Source: Hirudinaria manillensis (Eukaryota; Annelida; Clitellata; Hirudinida; Hirudinidae). Taken from it: 64,000 bases of DNA. The translations under genes were made by a program, and so were the position numbers. How positions within the stretch are numbered: position 1 is the stretch's first letter; every line of letters begins with the position of its first letter. Shown piece by piece: positions 1 to 12,115 of this stretch. Under the pieces are notes generated by a model. That model worked only from the letters and a program-made list of their open reading frames with translations. It was not told the DNA's origin and did no database searches. The stretch is taken from the NCBI GenBank assembly GCA_034509925.1, contig CM067533.1, forward strand, positions 5,241,035 to 5,305,034, written 5' to 3'.

Positions 1-2367
1 GACTTTTAAAATATATAGGCGTTGGCAAGGCTTAATTGGTGCCTTTGAAATGGAGTTGAGAGACTTTTGAATTTCATAGCCGATCGACACTGGCTGCTTT
101 CGAACTCCAATCTGTATCCCCAGGTATTTGTAAGTCTGTGAGACGTCTATTGCTTTGATATCCTGTGATTCAAATTTAATGTAGGGCGTAGGATTGATTA
201 TCCAGCGTTTTTCCTTGCAATGGGTTTCCGTTCTGAGTGTAGCGCACTTGTTTGGATTGATCTTAAGTCCTGCGCTGCCCATTGCAGTTTCAAGTTGCTC
301 CATCAACTTCTTCATTCCGATGTCAGTTGTTGACATCACCACCAGATCATCAGCGAATGCAATATAATTGCATCTGATCGCTGAATTTCTGCCAGCCGTG
401 ACACCAATTGATTGATCCAGTTCGCTGGTTATCATATCCATGACCGCATTGAATAAGTTGGGGGACATCGGGTCTCCTTGACGAACTCCCCTTTTCACCT
501 GTACCCCTCTAGTAAGTACTCCCTCGACTTTAAAGTGAACCTCACTTTCTTTGTAAAGTTCCTCTAAGTAGTTAAGGAGGAGAGGTGGAGTACCGAGTCT
601 GGCAGCAGCCCTGAGGATAGATTTATGGGATACTGAGTCGAAAGCTTTGGTGACGTCGACAAATGTCAGGTTAAGTTTTTGGATCTGTTCTTTCTTTTTT
701 TGAATTATTGATTTGATGAGAAAGAGATTTTGTGCGATGCCATCCCCCGGACAGAAAGCTTTTTGTCTCGATGAGAGGGGCCAATTCCCCAACATTCTAC
801 CTCCAAGGATACGATGGAAGAGACGCGCCATAATCGGACCAACAGTGATAGGTCGATAATCGCTCGGAGTCGAGGCCTCTTTATTCTTCGGAATGAATGT
901 GACGATTCCCGATTTGAATGATGCGGGAGGTACTCCTGTTAGCAACCAGAGAGACATGTGAACAGCGAGATCGTCATAACTGAATTTTGCAAGATGCCTT
1001 TTTCGAATGCCATCCTGTCCAGGGCTGCTGTCCTTTAGTCCCCGGAATGCGATCTCTACATCCCATCTGGTGATCGGATCTTGCATTTCTGTTGCGATGT
1101 CTCTGATCGTCACCAGAGGCCTGTCATCCTCCACCGATGTCTCCCCAAAGATCTCGCTCCAATAATCCGCCAACCCCGCAGGGAAAGCGCCTGTCTGGAC
1201 TTCATATTCTCCTTTCAAAACCGAGTGCGCTGCAGATGTTGGACTTTTTCGGAAAAGTTTTTGCAGACTAGCATAGCACTTCTGTCGCTCTAACTTTTTT
1301 TGTTCCTTCTTTGACACCCTGATTTTTGTCTTCCGGAAAGTTCTGCATTGGTTTTCTGATTTGCTTTGGACACGATCGTTGTTTCTATGGGCACTCTCAG
1401 CACGATTGGCCGGTTGTCTGGGCTCACTGCTATTGATCTTCTGTGGAACTTGAATTGAGATCCACTTTTCATATTCCTTATTAATCAGTGAGATTCTCTC
1501 TGTTCTCGGGAGCTTCTCGTTTATGAGGTTGGAGAACTCTTCACCATCTAGATGGATCATTTGGTATCTTTCAATCACAAACTGTTTCAACTTTAACTGA
1601 TTGTCTATTGCAATTGAGTTACTGACTATTTTCTCTTGCTCCCCATTCGTAGGCGGCATTCCTAAAATCTGGTTTTCAGTCTGTCCCGAGGCCACAGAAT
1701 CCTGAAAGGCATTGCTTAGAAGGCTCTTATAACCAGGCTTGTTTCTGATTCTCTTTATGCGCCTAACACTCATATCCGGGAAGTGCCTGGAAAGGGCGAT
1801 ATTGATTCTCTTTCTTTCCTGGTCATTAAGTCCAACTTCAGCTCTCGACATATTCCTCCATAGTTCTTTTGAATGTCCCGAGTGAACTTCCTCAAATGAT
1901 TCTTCGCAGACAGAATTTCTACTCGCAGTCAGCTCAGTTGGACTCTCGGCTAATGACGTCTGAAAACTTTCTGAGGACCTGGTATTACTGATGCATTGTT
2001 GGAGAATAGTTCTGTATTCTGTCTGTCTCCTATGTCCTCGAATGGAGGCCAAAGTTCGGTGAGGGAAATGTTTGTGGAGTTCTATGTTGATGAATCTAAC
2101 TCCTTGTTGCTTCAGTTCTATCTCCAACATTGCCATCACATGGGATTCCTCTTTATCCCATCTACATTTTCCGTAGCTTTTTCCTGACCTTTTTGCGTGA
2201 CACTGAACTGGATGGACGCGACTTTCGTGAATTCTTGCTCCTTTTGTTGTTTTGAATTCAGCGTTACAATATTCGCACTTTGGCTGTACAGTCACTTGAG
2301 TCTCAGAAGGGCCAGAACAGTCTTTCACCTTTGTGAGAGCCAACAAGGTGCGCGCACGGGTTTGCAT
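1..2367 (-). CDS. R2-type non-LTR retrotransposon ORF (reverse transcriptase), partial at window edge
   Basis: An open frame of 789 codons runs from the ATG at 2367 down to base 1 without a stop; its C-terminal part lies outside the window. An in-frame stop (2373-2371) sits just upstream, so this is the first usable ATG. In order: one C2H2 zinc finger (C31, C34, H47, H52), two Myb-like basic helical stretches (one with RTLASIRGHRR), and a reverse transcriptase domain with RGVRQGDPMSPNLFNAVMD and the catalytic box AFADDLVVMS (D673, D674). The zinc finger and Myb-like N-terminus with this RT type is the plan of R2-clade elements, which carry a restriction-like endonuclease at the C-terminus, not visible here. 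These proteins nick a specific target and prime reverse transcription from it. The absence of stops over 2.4 kb suggests a young, possibly active copy. R2 versus a related clade (HERO, R4/Dong, NeSL) is not settled from this part. Confidence 0.9.
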   Translation of the reverse strand, partial: MQTRARTLLALTKVKDCSGPSETQVTVQPKCEYCNAEFKTTKGARIHESRVHPVQCHAKRSGKSYGKCRWDKEESHVMAMLEIELKQQGVRFINIELHKHFPHRTLASIRGHRRQTEYRTILQQCISNTRSSESFQTSLAESPTELTASRNSVCEESFEEVHSGHSKELWRNMSRAEVGLNDQERKRINIALSRHFPDMSVRRIKRIRNKPGYKSLLSNAFQDSVASGQTENQILGMPPTNGEQEKIVSNSIAIDNQLKLKQFVIERYQMIHLDGEEFSNLINEKLPRTERISLINKEYEKWISIQVPQKINSSEPRQPANRAESAHRNNDRVQSKSENQCRTFRKTKIRVSKKEQKKLERQKCYASLQKLFRKSPTSAAHSVLKGEYEVQTGAFPAGLADYWSEIFGETSVEDDRPLVTIRDIATEMQDPITRWDVEIAFRGLKDSSPGQDGIRKRHLAKFSYDDLAVHMSLWLLTGVPPASFKSGIVTFIPKNKEASTPSDYRPITVGPIMARLFHRILGGRMLGNWPLSSRQKAFCPGDGIAQNLFLIKSIIQKKKEQIQKLNLTFVDVTKAFDSVSHKSILRAAARLGTPPLLLNYLEELYKESEVHFKVEGVLTRGVQVKRGVRQGDPMSPNLFNAVMDMITSELDQSIGVTAGRNSAIRCNYIAFADDLVVMSTTDIGMKKLMEQLETAMGSAGLKINPNKCATLRTETHCKEKRWIINPTPYIKFESQDIKAIDVSQTYKYLGIQIGVRKQPVSIGYEIQKSLNSISKAPIKPCQRLYILKV

Positions 2368-2704
2368 TGTTTACTTATTTTTCTTTCCGACGATTCCTCA
2401 AGTTGAATTAAATCAAAAAATTCACAAAAACATCGACCAGCAGACGTTCTTGGAAGCAAACGAGCTTGAAATGACTTCTTTCTCTTCTGTTTTCCTGAAG
2501 TTGTGGAGTCCAGAACAATGCAAGACGTCGACAGATAAATTTACGCTGTTCAACTTCAGTTTTTCCCCTTTGAACTTGAGAATGGTCTCACAATCCTAAA
2601 CGGAATGTAGGGGACACGAAATGGTCAGAAAAAAAGCGAAACTGCCGCAAAAACCGTATAATTATCGAGAATTCGCGAAAAACAGCCGCACGACCACTCG
2701 CTCG
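1..2704 (-). mobile_element. R2-type retrotransposon, 5' portion including 5' UTR
   Basis: The element contains the ORF at 2367-1 and about 335 bp of upstream sequence (2368-2704) without a coding signal, taken as its 5' UTR. The upstream boundary is inferred: unique sequence gives way abruptly to pure (ATT)n at about 2705. The 3' end is off the window. No 28S rRNA sequence is seen on the visible flank, so this copy is not in the classical R2 target on that side. R2 5' ends can carry a self-cleaving HDV-like ribozyme; I could not establish one by eye. Confidence 0.75.
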
Positions 2705-2991
<287 letters not shown>

Positions 2992-3713
2992 TGTCGTCGT
3001 CATTGTCAACGTCTTCTTCGTTATCATAATTGTTGCTGTTATTCGTGCTTTTAAAATATTATACTTCATTATTATAAGTATTTTAAAACTTTAAAAAAAG
3101 CCTTAAAAGTGCCCGGAATTAATGAAAAAAAAGGGAGCTTATTTAATAGAAATGATCCTGGTCATTAAGTTTAAGAATTCCCGGTCTCAGTTCGAATCAA
3201 CAACCTTTTGGGGAGGAATAAACGAAAGATATCAATTTGTCATGTTCGTTGTTAAGGTTCCATTATATTAGTTGTCGATAAATTATTATTAAAAATAGTT
3301 ATTATTAAAAAGTTGCTATTGTTATAATTCTTTGTGGTTATCAGCGCTTTTAGGTTAATAAACCTACAACTATGAGCTCATGAGCACATGTTAAGGAGTT
3401 TGAACTGCTATGGTCTTAAGAGCAGTCTATGAAAGTAACTAGCAATATTTTCCTTAAAGATGATAATTATTAATACAATTATTTTAAATTATAACAAATT
3501 ATAGTTCCCTAACAAGTTATTGATCGAAAATTTAGAGGCAAATTTTAATTAAAAATTTCAGAATCAATCCTTTATCGATCCATCACTTTTTAAAGGAGGA
3601 GAGCATTGGTAGTCAGTAACAAAAATTGTTTCTTGCGATTTCTTGTCGACGTAAGGCTTTCCTTGCATTGAGTTATTTTATTTAAAAAAAAAAATTATTC
3701 TTTTTATTTTCAG
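2992..3713 (+). promoter_or_regulatory. Upstream region and probable 5' UTR intron of the macroglobulin gene
   Basis: AT-rich non-coding sequence between the (ATT)n array and the first coding exon. A pyrimidine-rich tract ending in AG sits immediately before the ATG at 3714 (AG at 3712-3713), so the first coding exon probably follows a 5' UTR intron whose upstream exon lies somewhere in this stretch. No core promoter motif could be assigned. Confidence 0.4.
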
Positions 3714-6700
3714 ATGGAGCGGCATCCGTTGTTCCTGCTCCTGTTGTCAGCGTTCGTTGCTTCCGGTTTGGCCATCCGTGCTGTTCCAACAAGCAATACG
3801 TACGTTGGAAGTGTTTGTTGATGTACGAGATGGTAGTTCTAAATATTTAAATATCCTTTTCAAGGTCCTACGTCATCGTCACAAGCAATGTTCTCGTACC
3901 CGGCTCTGAACTTCTGATTGACCTGCATCTACTCGACCTCGTTCGATCTGACTCCAAGGAAGAAGATAACAACGAACCTGATGATGGATGCCTCCTCGAT
4001 CTCAATGTATCGGTTGACGACCATCTGTGGCATCGCGCAGCCTGGAAAATTGAACTGGATGAAACCCCGAAAAGTAAATTGTTTCGTATTTGCTACGTTA
4101 TCATTTTTGTCCTTATTTTGATTTAAATTTATTTTTCAGGTTTCTCCAAAATCCTAAAAGTCTTGGTTAGAACTAGTGTTTGCCTCATACTTAAATACAT
4201 GTGATTTATTTATTATAGTTAATTAACCATAATTTAACTGTTTTGACCAGGTTTCACGTAACGGGTGGTCATTAGGAGACAGATCCATTCTGAAGGTCGA
4301 ATCGAATTCATGCTTCAAGTTCTCCCGTTCAGTCGAAGTTCCAACTGCTTGGAAAGAGACAAACCGAAATACCACCCTGGAGATATTGGTTTGTTATTAC
4401 TGAAATAATCATTTTATTATCATTTTATGCTAAATAATATATTTTTATTTGTTTCAGTGCTGATCGAGTCCCTCGTTCTTACTTCTGAACTGAAGCCATA
4501 TTTGAAACCCGTCAACCTGTCTATCCATGTTGGATTCAAATTATCATAAAATATTCATAATCCATCTATATTAATATTAATCTTTAATTTATTTCTCAGA
4601 ACTCCCATGACGTCCTGTTTGTTCAATGGTTGAATGTCGTTGCTAAAGAAGGTTTGTGTTTGTTGTTTTATAATGTTTTTATCCAATTTAGTTTTAAATT
4701 GTTTAATTTTTATTTTCAATTCAGGTCTCATCAGAAGGGAATATTACCTTCCGCTTCTTACTCAACCTGATGGTTTGGTCCTCACTTTGGAAAGTCAAGT
4801 GAGGAGGGAAACGGGAGTTGTTTATAACTATTTATTTATTTATTACATATGCTTATAAATAGCATTACGGTTAATTGATTAACTAATGTTTTCTATTTTA
4901 GAGTCAAACAGTCAACCACACCTTTTACGTCAAACGACCAACTGTACTCTGTGGTAAGTAAAATTACTTATGACGAAAGTTATATTTTTAAATATTGTTT
5001 TTTTATTTATTTTATATTCATTTACTTAGCCGGTTTATAAATTATTTTCAGACCATGATGCCTTCCTGGTTGAAGTTAGATCTCCGAGGTATCACACCCT
5101 CAATGCAGGAGATGGCAGCAAAAGTCCCAGTTTAAATCTCAGCGTAGTAGCAAGGTAATTATCATCACTTCATTATCATTGTTATGAATGTAATACCGAT
5201 TATAACTCTATAACTTTAAATCATTTTCTCACTATTCAGCCTTTCTTCTGGTGTTCCTTTGAAAGGAAAAGTTGAACTTCAACTTTCTCTCGAGAACTCT
5301 GCAAAAACAGGATCACTGCCACCTGTTGGGGTGATAATTGTATCGTTTTCATTATTGTTTGCAATTATTTCTAAATTGTGACGTGAACGTTTCAAAAGTG
5401 ATTGACACTAGCAAGTTGATGAATTGTACATTAACAGCTCGTTGCTGGCCTCAAATTCTTCTCTCTGAAACCCGAAGAAATCAAGCAGGTCTTGAACATG
5501 AAAGCCGAAGAATCTCTGGTAGGTCACGAGGTTAGAGTTCAAGTCAAAGTTGAAGAAGTGCGATCTTCAAATGAGAAGCAAGAAGAAAAGAAAAGTGACG
5601 AAATGAAGGACCCTGGAAAGAATGAGAAGACCAATGATGATGATGATGGTGGTGGTGGTGGCAATAATGGTAGTCAGAAGCAAAAGGAAGAGAAAAACAA
5701 AACGAAGGATCTGGAGAAAGGTGAAATCAAAGAAAGTGCAAATTCGACAATCTACGTCATCAGAGAGGTTCTTGTCGCTTTTGTCGACCAAACTCACGTC
5801 TTGTTCTTCAGTGAGTTCACTCCTCAGTACTTCAAACCCGGACTGACTTACATTGGACAAGTGAGATAATTAGTTTTCCGATTTCTTTTAAACTACATTT
5901 TTCTGACAATTTTCTTCCATTTCAGGTTTTACTAAAACCAGTCGAGATTATTCTCCCATGTCCTTCAGAGGAAAAGGAGGTGACAGTCTTGGTCAGACAC
6001 TACAGTTCGGACTCGAAAAGTCAAAAACAAGAAAAACTCAATCTGAAACTGAAGTCAAACTCCCTCGGAGAATTCTCATTTAAGGTTCCCAAGGAAGACA
6101 TCAAACTCGAACTCGAAGTAAATATTAGAACATGACAAAATATCTGACATTTACTCATAATAACTTTGTAAAACTATTTCAGGCTCAATTCGAAGAGAAG
6201 GAATCTGGCAAAGTAGTGGTCGCACATCTCAAAGACGTTCTACCGTTTTCGACCAAAAATAAAGAAGGACACCTTATACAAATCTTGAATGAACAGAAAC
6301 CACCAATAGTTTCTGTGAGTGAAAATTACTTTTAGTACAATATAAATACATATTTATAGTAATGTATCATATGCAGGTCGGCGAGATAATCAATGTCAAG
6401 ATTGAAGCCACGTTTCCCATCAGAGAAATCATCTACCAAGTTGCTTGTAGTTCCGGATTGGTTCTTTCGGGAAAATTTGTGGCTTCCTCTCCGGCAACTA
6501 AACATCATCTCGAGGTGTTCCTCCCGCACAATATTAGCCACCTTTTGATAAGTCCTAGACTTGTCGTGGAAGTCCTCAGTCCGAGCAATGAAATACTTTC
6601 CGACAGTCTTGGATTTGTTGTCGAACAAAAACAGCGAAGTCATTTGGAACTGTTGGTGAAGCCAGAAGTTGCCGAACCAGGAGTGTATATCTGATGTCTG

Positions 6701-9700
6701 TTCCAAATATTCTGGCTTTCGAGGCGGAAGAACAGGAAACCCGCAAGCTTTATGTTAATTGGAATTATAAGTCAATTATTTGCAATAATATGAATAAATA
6801 AATTGACATTAATCATTTGAAGGCTTACGAGAAGATGCTGAGATACCTTCACAACTTGGATTCATCTCATTTCTCAAAAAGCATCGATGAGTTGGGCAAT
6901 TTCATGTCAACTATGCCCTCATTGGCCCCTGATTCTCAAAGAGTGCACAGCGTGGGCTGACCATTGAAATATAATTTCTATCACCTGATAGCCATTTTGA
7001 AAATATTTTACATTCCACAGGAAGCGAAAAGTATTATTCTCAGTGATGGACTCGTCTTCACCGACTCGAGTAAACTGAATTCACTTTTGTTCCCCACAAC
7101 AAAATTTAATTTGAAAAATGAAACTGATAATTTCATGAACATATATCCAATTTTAGTGCTACTTGAATCTAACTCTAACGTCAAATATTTATTTTAGGCA
7201 AACCATGGCCATCTTCTCCCCTTGCAAACGGGACTCTGGACATACTCACATCATCGAATTTATACACCGATGAGGAATTTGATCGTAATATGTGGAAGTT
7301 GAATGTAACTGTCGGGTGAGTTGTTTGCTTGTGATAGTTGGTTGGTCGGCTTCTTAATCATAAAATCTGTGCTTCAGTCCATCAGGTGAAAAGAAGCTTC
7401 TCTTGGTTCTTCCCAAGGAATCAAGACTGTACACTCTCGGTGCATTCGGTCTCAGGCCTGGAAAGGGGCTTGTGGCTGTCAACGAACCGGTTCAGGTGCG
7501 ACAATATTCTGATATCTCTTTTTTACGCTCATATGTGCATCATTGGCGACAGTACTGATTCAACGTTTTATTTTACAGTTATTGGCGACATCTAAAGTTC
7601 TGACTTCCTTGAAACATTCTAAATCTCTTGTTTCTGGTGAGGAGGTTATCCCTACTGTTCAACAACCAGGATAAAGGAGCCAAGGTGAGTTTTATATTAC
7701 GCTCGATAGTAATTTTAATGTAATTATGTTATTAATAAACATCAAACTTTCGCAGGTGGCTGTGACCGTGAATCATGCATTGCAAAGAGAGGGACAACAA
7801 AATGACAACGAAGGCAGACAAATTGAAGTTGTTGTGAGTTTCAAAAATATTTTTCAGTAAAATATTTAATTTAATAAAGCCTGAAAATAATTCAAGTTGA
7901 AACCCAAGCAAGTGAGTGTCCTTCCATTCCCTGTCAAAACATCAGAAACCGATCAGGAATCACTCGAATTTCATGTTCAAGTCGCCTCAGAAAGCGTTTG
8001 CCACAAACTCCATTCGTCTCTTGCGATCAAAGTAAGCAAATGTGATGATGTTAATTAGCTCTAATTAATAATTTTCAAAATAACGTTTCATTTGCAGCAC
8101 CAAGGATATATCATGGTGCCATCAGAAAGTCTGTTGCTCGACAATTTCAACGGAAAACAAGTCCTCCTTGTTGACGTTCCTAGAAACATGACAAATCCCG
8201 TAGAAAAGTCTGAACGAGCTCATGTAAAAATATACGGTAACTTGCATTATAATATTATAATCAGTGTTATCTAAATTTTATTATTTTTAGAAGTGAAAAA
8301 TTTTTATAAATTCAATATTAATGGTTCCAGGTCATCCTTTGGGTCCTGCCATTGAACATGTTTGCCAGCGTTTGAACGAATCAAGTGCTTCGGAGGCAAC
8401 AATAATGGATTTTTTACTCGCTGTCAACGTCCTTGGACTTATCGCAAACAACTCACTTTTTGATAACTCAATTGTTGTTGACTACGACAAGAGTGAACTG
8501 CCAGTCAATGTTTTATTGGAAGCTCCAGTCGAAAAAGATGAGTGCATTCAGGCCCTTCGACATTGTACGCCCAGCTATTTCTATCAATATTATTTTTAAA
8601 TAAATTATTAGCTTAATAACAATCATTGCTTATTTCAGCCCTGCAACATATGCTGAACAAGAAGAGGTATAGTGATAAATCCGAATTTGATAACTACATA
8701 AGGCGAGGTCAACTTTGGTAAAAGATTTTTTTTCAGTTTTAAACTATTTTCTTGGTCTTTCAAATGAATGAATTATTTGCAGGTTTAATTCCATGATGTT
8801 GGATTCAATAGTTTTGCTAAGAAACTTGGTCCCTTGGGATGAAGAACATGTCATCAAAACTGTGACGTGGTTGGCCAATAAACAGAATGAAGATGGATAT
8901 TTTGAGGAAAATGTATATTATCTGGTACGTACATTTTATAAATGAATTTGGATGAGATTAAACAAATTAAAATTCTAAGATTCAATCATTGAAACAGAGA
9001 AGTTACGGAAATAACAATGTAGGGGTGACATCACAAGTGGTCGCCGCACTTCTCGAAGTTTCCAACGTTCTTCATGTATGTAGTTTAATTAATAATTAAA
9101 TTCACATTGACTACAAATTATTTGCAGCATCGCCTTAGACTCTATGATTTTACATATTCAAACAGCTCCCTAAAAAAGAAACCGAACTAGTGGAAGCTGT
9201 CACAAGGAAAGCAATGAAATACTTTGAAAATCACCTCTCATGGGATATTCTCGGCGATCCCTACAACCTCAACCTTGTTGCTTACGCTCTCTCACTTGTT
9301 AAAAGTGACAAAATCTTTGAGGTTTTGAAAAGTAGAGATCAATTGGTGGTTCAAGAAGGTAAGATGAAATTGATGGCCTAATTTTACATTTTATTAAATA
9401 CTTACTTTTCCATTTTAAGGTAAGGACGAAAAACACTGGAATGTTGAAGACGACGATGGGAATGAACCGTCATTGTCTGTCGAAGCAACATCCTACGCCA
9501 TCCTGACATCCCTGGCAATGAACGATTTGGAGAGTGCAAGACCCTTTGTCAACTTTGTCTTGAGTGCTATGAGGCCCAATGGAGTGTTTGTCGCATTACC
9601 GGTGCAATTCTTATAAATTGCTGATCATAATTACTGAGACATTAAAATTGTTTCCGGATGATAAATTATCTTACTCGTTTCAGGATTCTCACGTCGCTTT

Positions 9701-10747
9701 GAAGGCCCTGTCGCAGTACTTCCGTCTATACAACAACTACCACGAACACGAACACATCAACGTCGATGTCAACGTCACTTTGTCGAACAAGAAGCAAATC
9801 TTCCTGAAAGTTCTCAGTCCACTATTTGTTGGAAGCTTGTATTTTGATGTAGGACATTAAACTATTTAAATTTATTTTCAGATATTACAATAATTTTATT
9901 CTTAATTTTGCAAAGCACTCCAACCTCAGTCTCAGTTCGCCTCTGAAGTTGGAATCATCTGGGAAAGGTGTTCTTCTTGTGCAGGTTTATTTATCTGTTA
10001 ATTGGGGCCATTTGTCAAATTTAATTTAAAATGAAATTGCTTTTTCCAGAAGGTCCTCGAGTTTAATGAAATCGTCCCATCCAGTAAATCAATTTTAGTA
10101 GATCTGGAAGTTAAAGTGAAACAAGAGGATCCTGAACATCTGACATTGACAGTCTGTGTAATGTATGTCAAAGTTGTCTCAACTTTTTGTTTATACTGCA
10201 TCACATTATCCACCACATGTCATGTCAGTCAATTATTTTTTAACTATTTATTTTATTTTAATACTCAACAGGAACTTGATGGGCCTAATAATCCCTTTCG
10301 TAATTGGTGAAGTACCTCTGTTAAGTGGTTACGACCTCACTGTGGATTCTCAAATACGCCGTTCCTACCCACAAGTTCTCAAACAGGACGACGAAGTTTA
10401 TCTGGTCTTCAATGGAGTATACCAAATTATGCTACTATCTAATTGTACTTAATATATATTTTAATATTTATTTCCATTTTCAGGTGTTTCCAAGTGAACC
10501 ATCCTGCGTGGATCTGAATCTGATAAGGCTCTATCGCGTTGGAAAGCTTCAACCCAGATTCATCAAACTGTATTTGAGCAAAGTACCAGGTTTTGATAAA
10601 CTTTTGAACTTAGTAACTTTGTTTAACAATTGAGGAACTATTCTATTTACCCTTATTTTTCATCTTGATTAGTGACATTGTGAATTTTATATTCCAGACC
10701 AAGCGGTGTACAAGCTTTATGGAGAAGACAAAGATGAATCAAGTTGA
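3714..10747 (+). CDS. Alpha-2-macroglobulin/thioester-protein family gene without thioester motif (many exons)
   Basis: Coding sequence spread over roughly 30 short exons. It starts with a signal peptide (MERHPLFLLLLSAFVASGLA) and a typical N-terminal macroglobulin strand (YVIVTSNVLVPGSELL). Later landmarks are an MG-domain motif with YFKPGLTYIGQ, the segment LYTLGAFGLRPGKGLVAVNEPVQ split by family position 7430-7495, the alpha-helical thioester-type domain (8329-9860, including SVEATSYAILTSLAMND) and a C-terminal receptor-binding domain (10270-10600). The family traps proteases or opsonises microbes; some arthropod members act at cell junctions. The exon at 8329-8563 begins GHPLGPAIEHVCQRL but the GCGEQN that should follow is replaced by unrelated residues (ESSASEA), so no thioester can form. 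A Lys/Glu/Asp/Gly-rich insertion lies at 5570-5715. An apparent 2-nt shift occurs at 6686-6690. Stop at 10745-10747; AATAAA at 10822. Exon borders are approximate. Confidence 0.85.
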
Positions 10748-11027
10748 ACAAACGAGTCGAATGAGATCCTTCCATGAATTTTGGCTTGAATCAATGACAT
10801 GACATTGAGCTATATCTTCTGAATAAATTCATTTCAACTGCAACTTATTTACTTCGTATTTCACAAATTGTTTGCAGAGTTTGGGAGACTTTAAATTGAT
10901 GGATTTGTCAAATGATAAAATTGCTATTTAAGGACTAGGGTGCGATTATATACTCAAATTTTCTGGTAAGATTTGGGTATCCACAACAATACTCCAAAAG
11001 GAAAATAAAGAAAATAATCGAACTATC
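10748..11027. other. 3' UTR and spacer after the macroglobulin gene
   Basis: It holds the AATAAA polyadenylation signal at 10822-10827 and then about 200 bp of AT-rich sequence with no recognised feature before the transposase remnant. Confidence 0.6.
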
Positions 11028-11525
11028 TTACCACAGTCCTACCTCAACCCTCACACGAATGATGCAACTCGAAAAGGAACATGAGACGCTTTGGCAAAAG
11101 CAAGGCAGGTCACTAACCACGACGTCGCAGAGCAGCGTGCGCACCACAAAGCATAAAGGTGCCTCAATGTCATCAAACAGAGAAGATTGGAATAACATAA
11201 TATTTCCTGATGAAAAAAAATTCAATCCAGACGGACCTGATGGTTATCAGTGTTATTGGCATGACTTGACAAAAGAGAAAGGGTCATTTTTTAGCGGGAA
11301 TCGTGGAGCTGGAACAATCATGATTTGGGCAGGAATTTCCCGTGATGGAGTCAATGACTTGGCCTTTCTCCAAGGAAGACAAAACTCAACAGACTATATC
11401 CAAGTGTTGATTAATAATCTCTTGCCCTTTGCCAAGAGGAAATATGGACTGAATTTTGTATTCCAGCAAGACAATGCTCCTATCCACACCTTTAAAATGG
11501 ACTTCTTCCAGGAGAAAAACAAAGT
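11028..11525 (+). mobile_element. Tc1/mariner-type transposase remnant (5'- and 3'-truncated)
   Basis: The frame open from 11059 reads as the central part of a Tc1-like DDE transposase. EDWNNIIFPDEKKFNPDGPDGY carries the first half of the catalytic core in two pieces, followed by a GTIMIWAGIS segment, LAFLQGRQNSTDYI, and FVFQQDNAPIHT with the second acidic residue. The N-terminal paired-type DNA-binding domain is not recognisable and homology stops after the HT motif, at about 11520, where LINE-like sequence begins. No terminal inverted repeats were found. Tc1 transposases are normally about 340 residues; about 110 are recognisable here, so the copy is dead. Confidence 0.85.
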
Positions 11526-12115
11526 TTTGTATGGTCCGCGTCCTCCTCTGCTCCCGTCCCGCCGGTCACCCCTTCATCGGCGCCACTCTCCCAGTTCCAG
11601 AGGGCAGACACAGCTGAGACTGATTCGTATCCTCCCAAACAAGCGGTGCCTGCTCAATTCCATAACACCTGGCTCCTTAAGAAAATATCTATGTTCTTCA
11701 CACATATCCTCATAACAGTCTTCAACAACTCCATGTCCGTCCTCAAATTCTCCAAACCATTCAAATCCTGTTACAGGATCAAATTACGTCCCCGACTGCC
11801 TCTGAAACCTGCAGCAACCCCCAAGACTCCGTCCTTCGCCAAATCCTTATCACGATGTATATAGCTGAACTCGAGAGCATCATCCGTTCTCACGAACTCC
11901 ACTGTCACGTGTACGCCGACGACAAAGTCTACGGTTACTGCAAACGATTAATACGAGGCTCTATCCTCCAGAATCTCTCGTTGCATGAGAACCATTAGCT
12001 TTCCTAAATTTGAAGGCTTTTCTCTTCAGGGAAAGTCATCCCCAAACTGATCAGTGGTCTTGAAATCCACTTCAGACTTACGCTACTTTAAAAACACCGA
12101 ATTATTATTATTAAA
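11526..12115 (+). mobile_element. CR1-type LINE reverse transcriptase remnant
   Basis: Short ORF2-like pieces appear in different frames. A TWLLKKISMFFTHILITVFN-like stretch (11660-11730) matches the linker of CR1-clade ORF2. A later stretch (11855-11965) reads MYIAELESII then HVYADDKVYGYC, with the catalytic YADD. Frame changes and missing segments show a degraded, internally deleted copy. The end near 12100 is a short (ATT)n tract, as seen at the 3' ends of many CR1-group LINEs. It continues the transposase frame across the junction only by chance. Confidence 0.75.

Noticed and set aside
3170-3210. tRNA-like TTCGAATC box
   Set aside because: No matching acceptor stem, A box or anticodon arm could be formed around it.
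11059-11715. A complete transposase gene of 218 codons
   Set aside because: Only about 110 residues match Tc1; the N-terminus and the last part are missing and the tail is LINE sequence.
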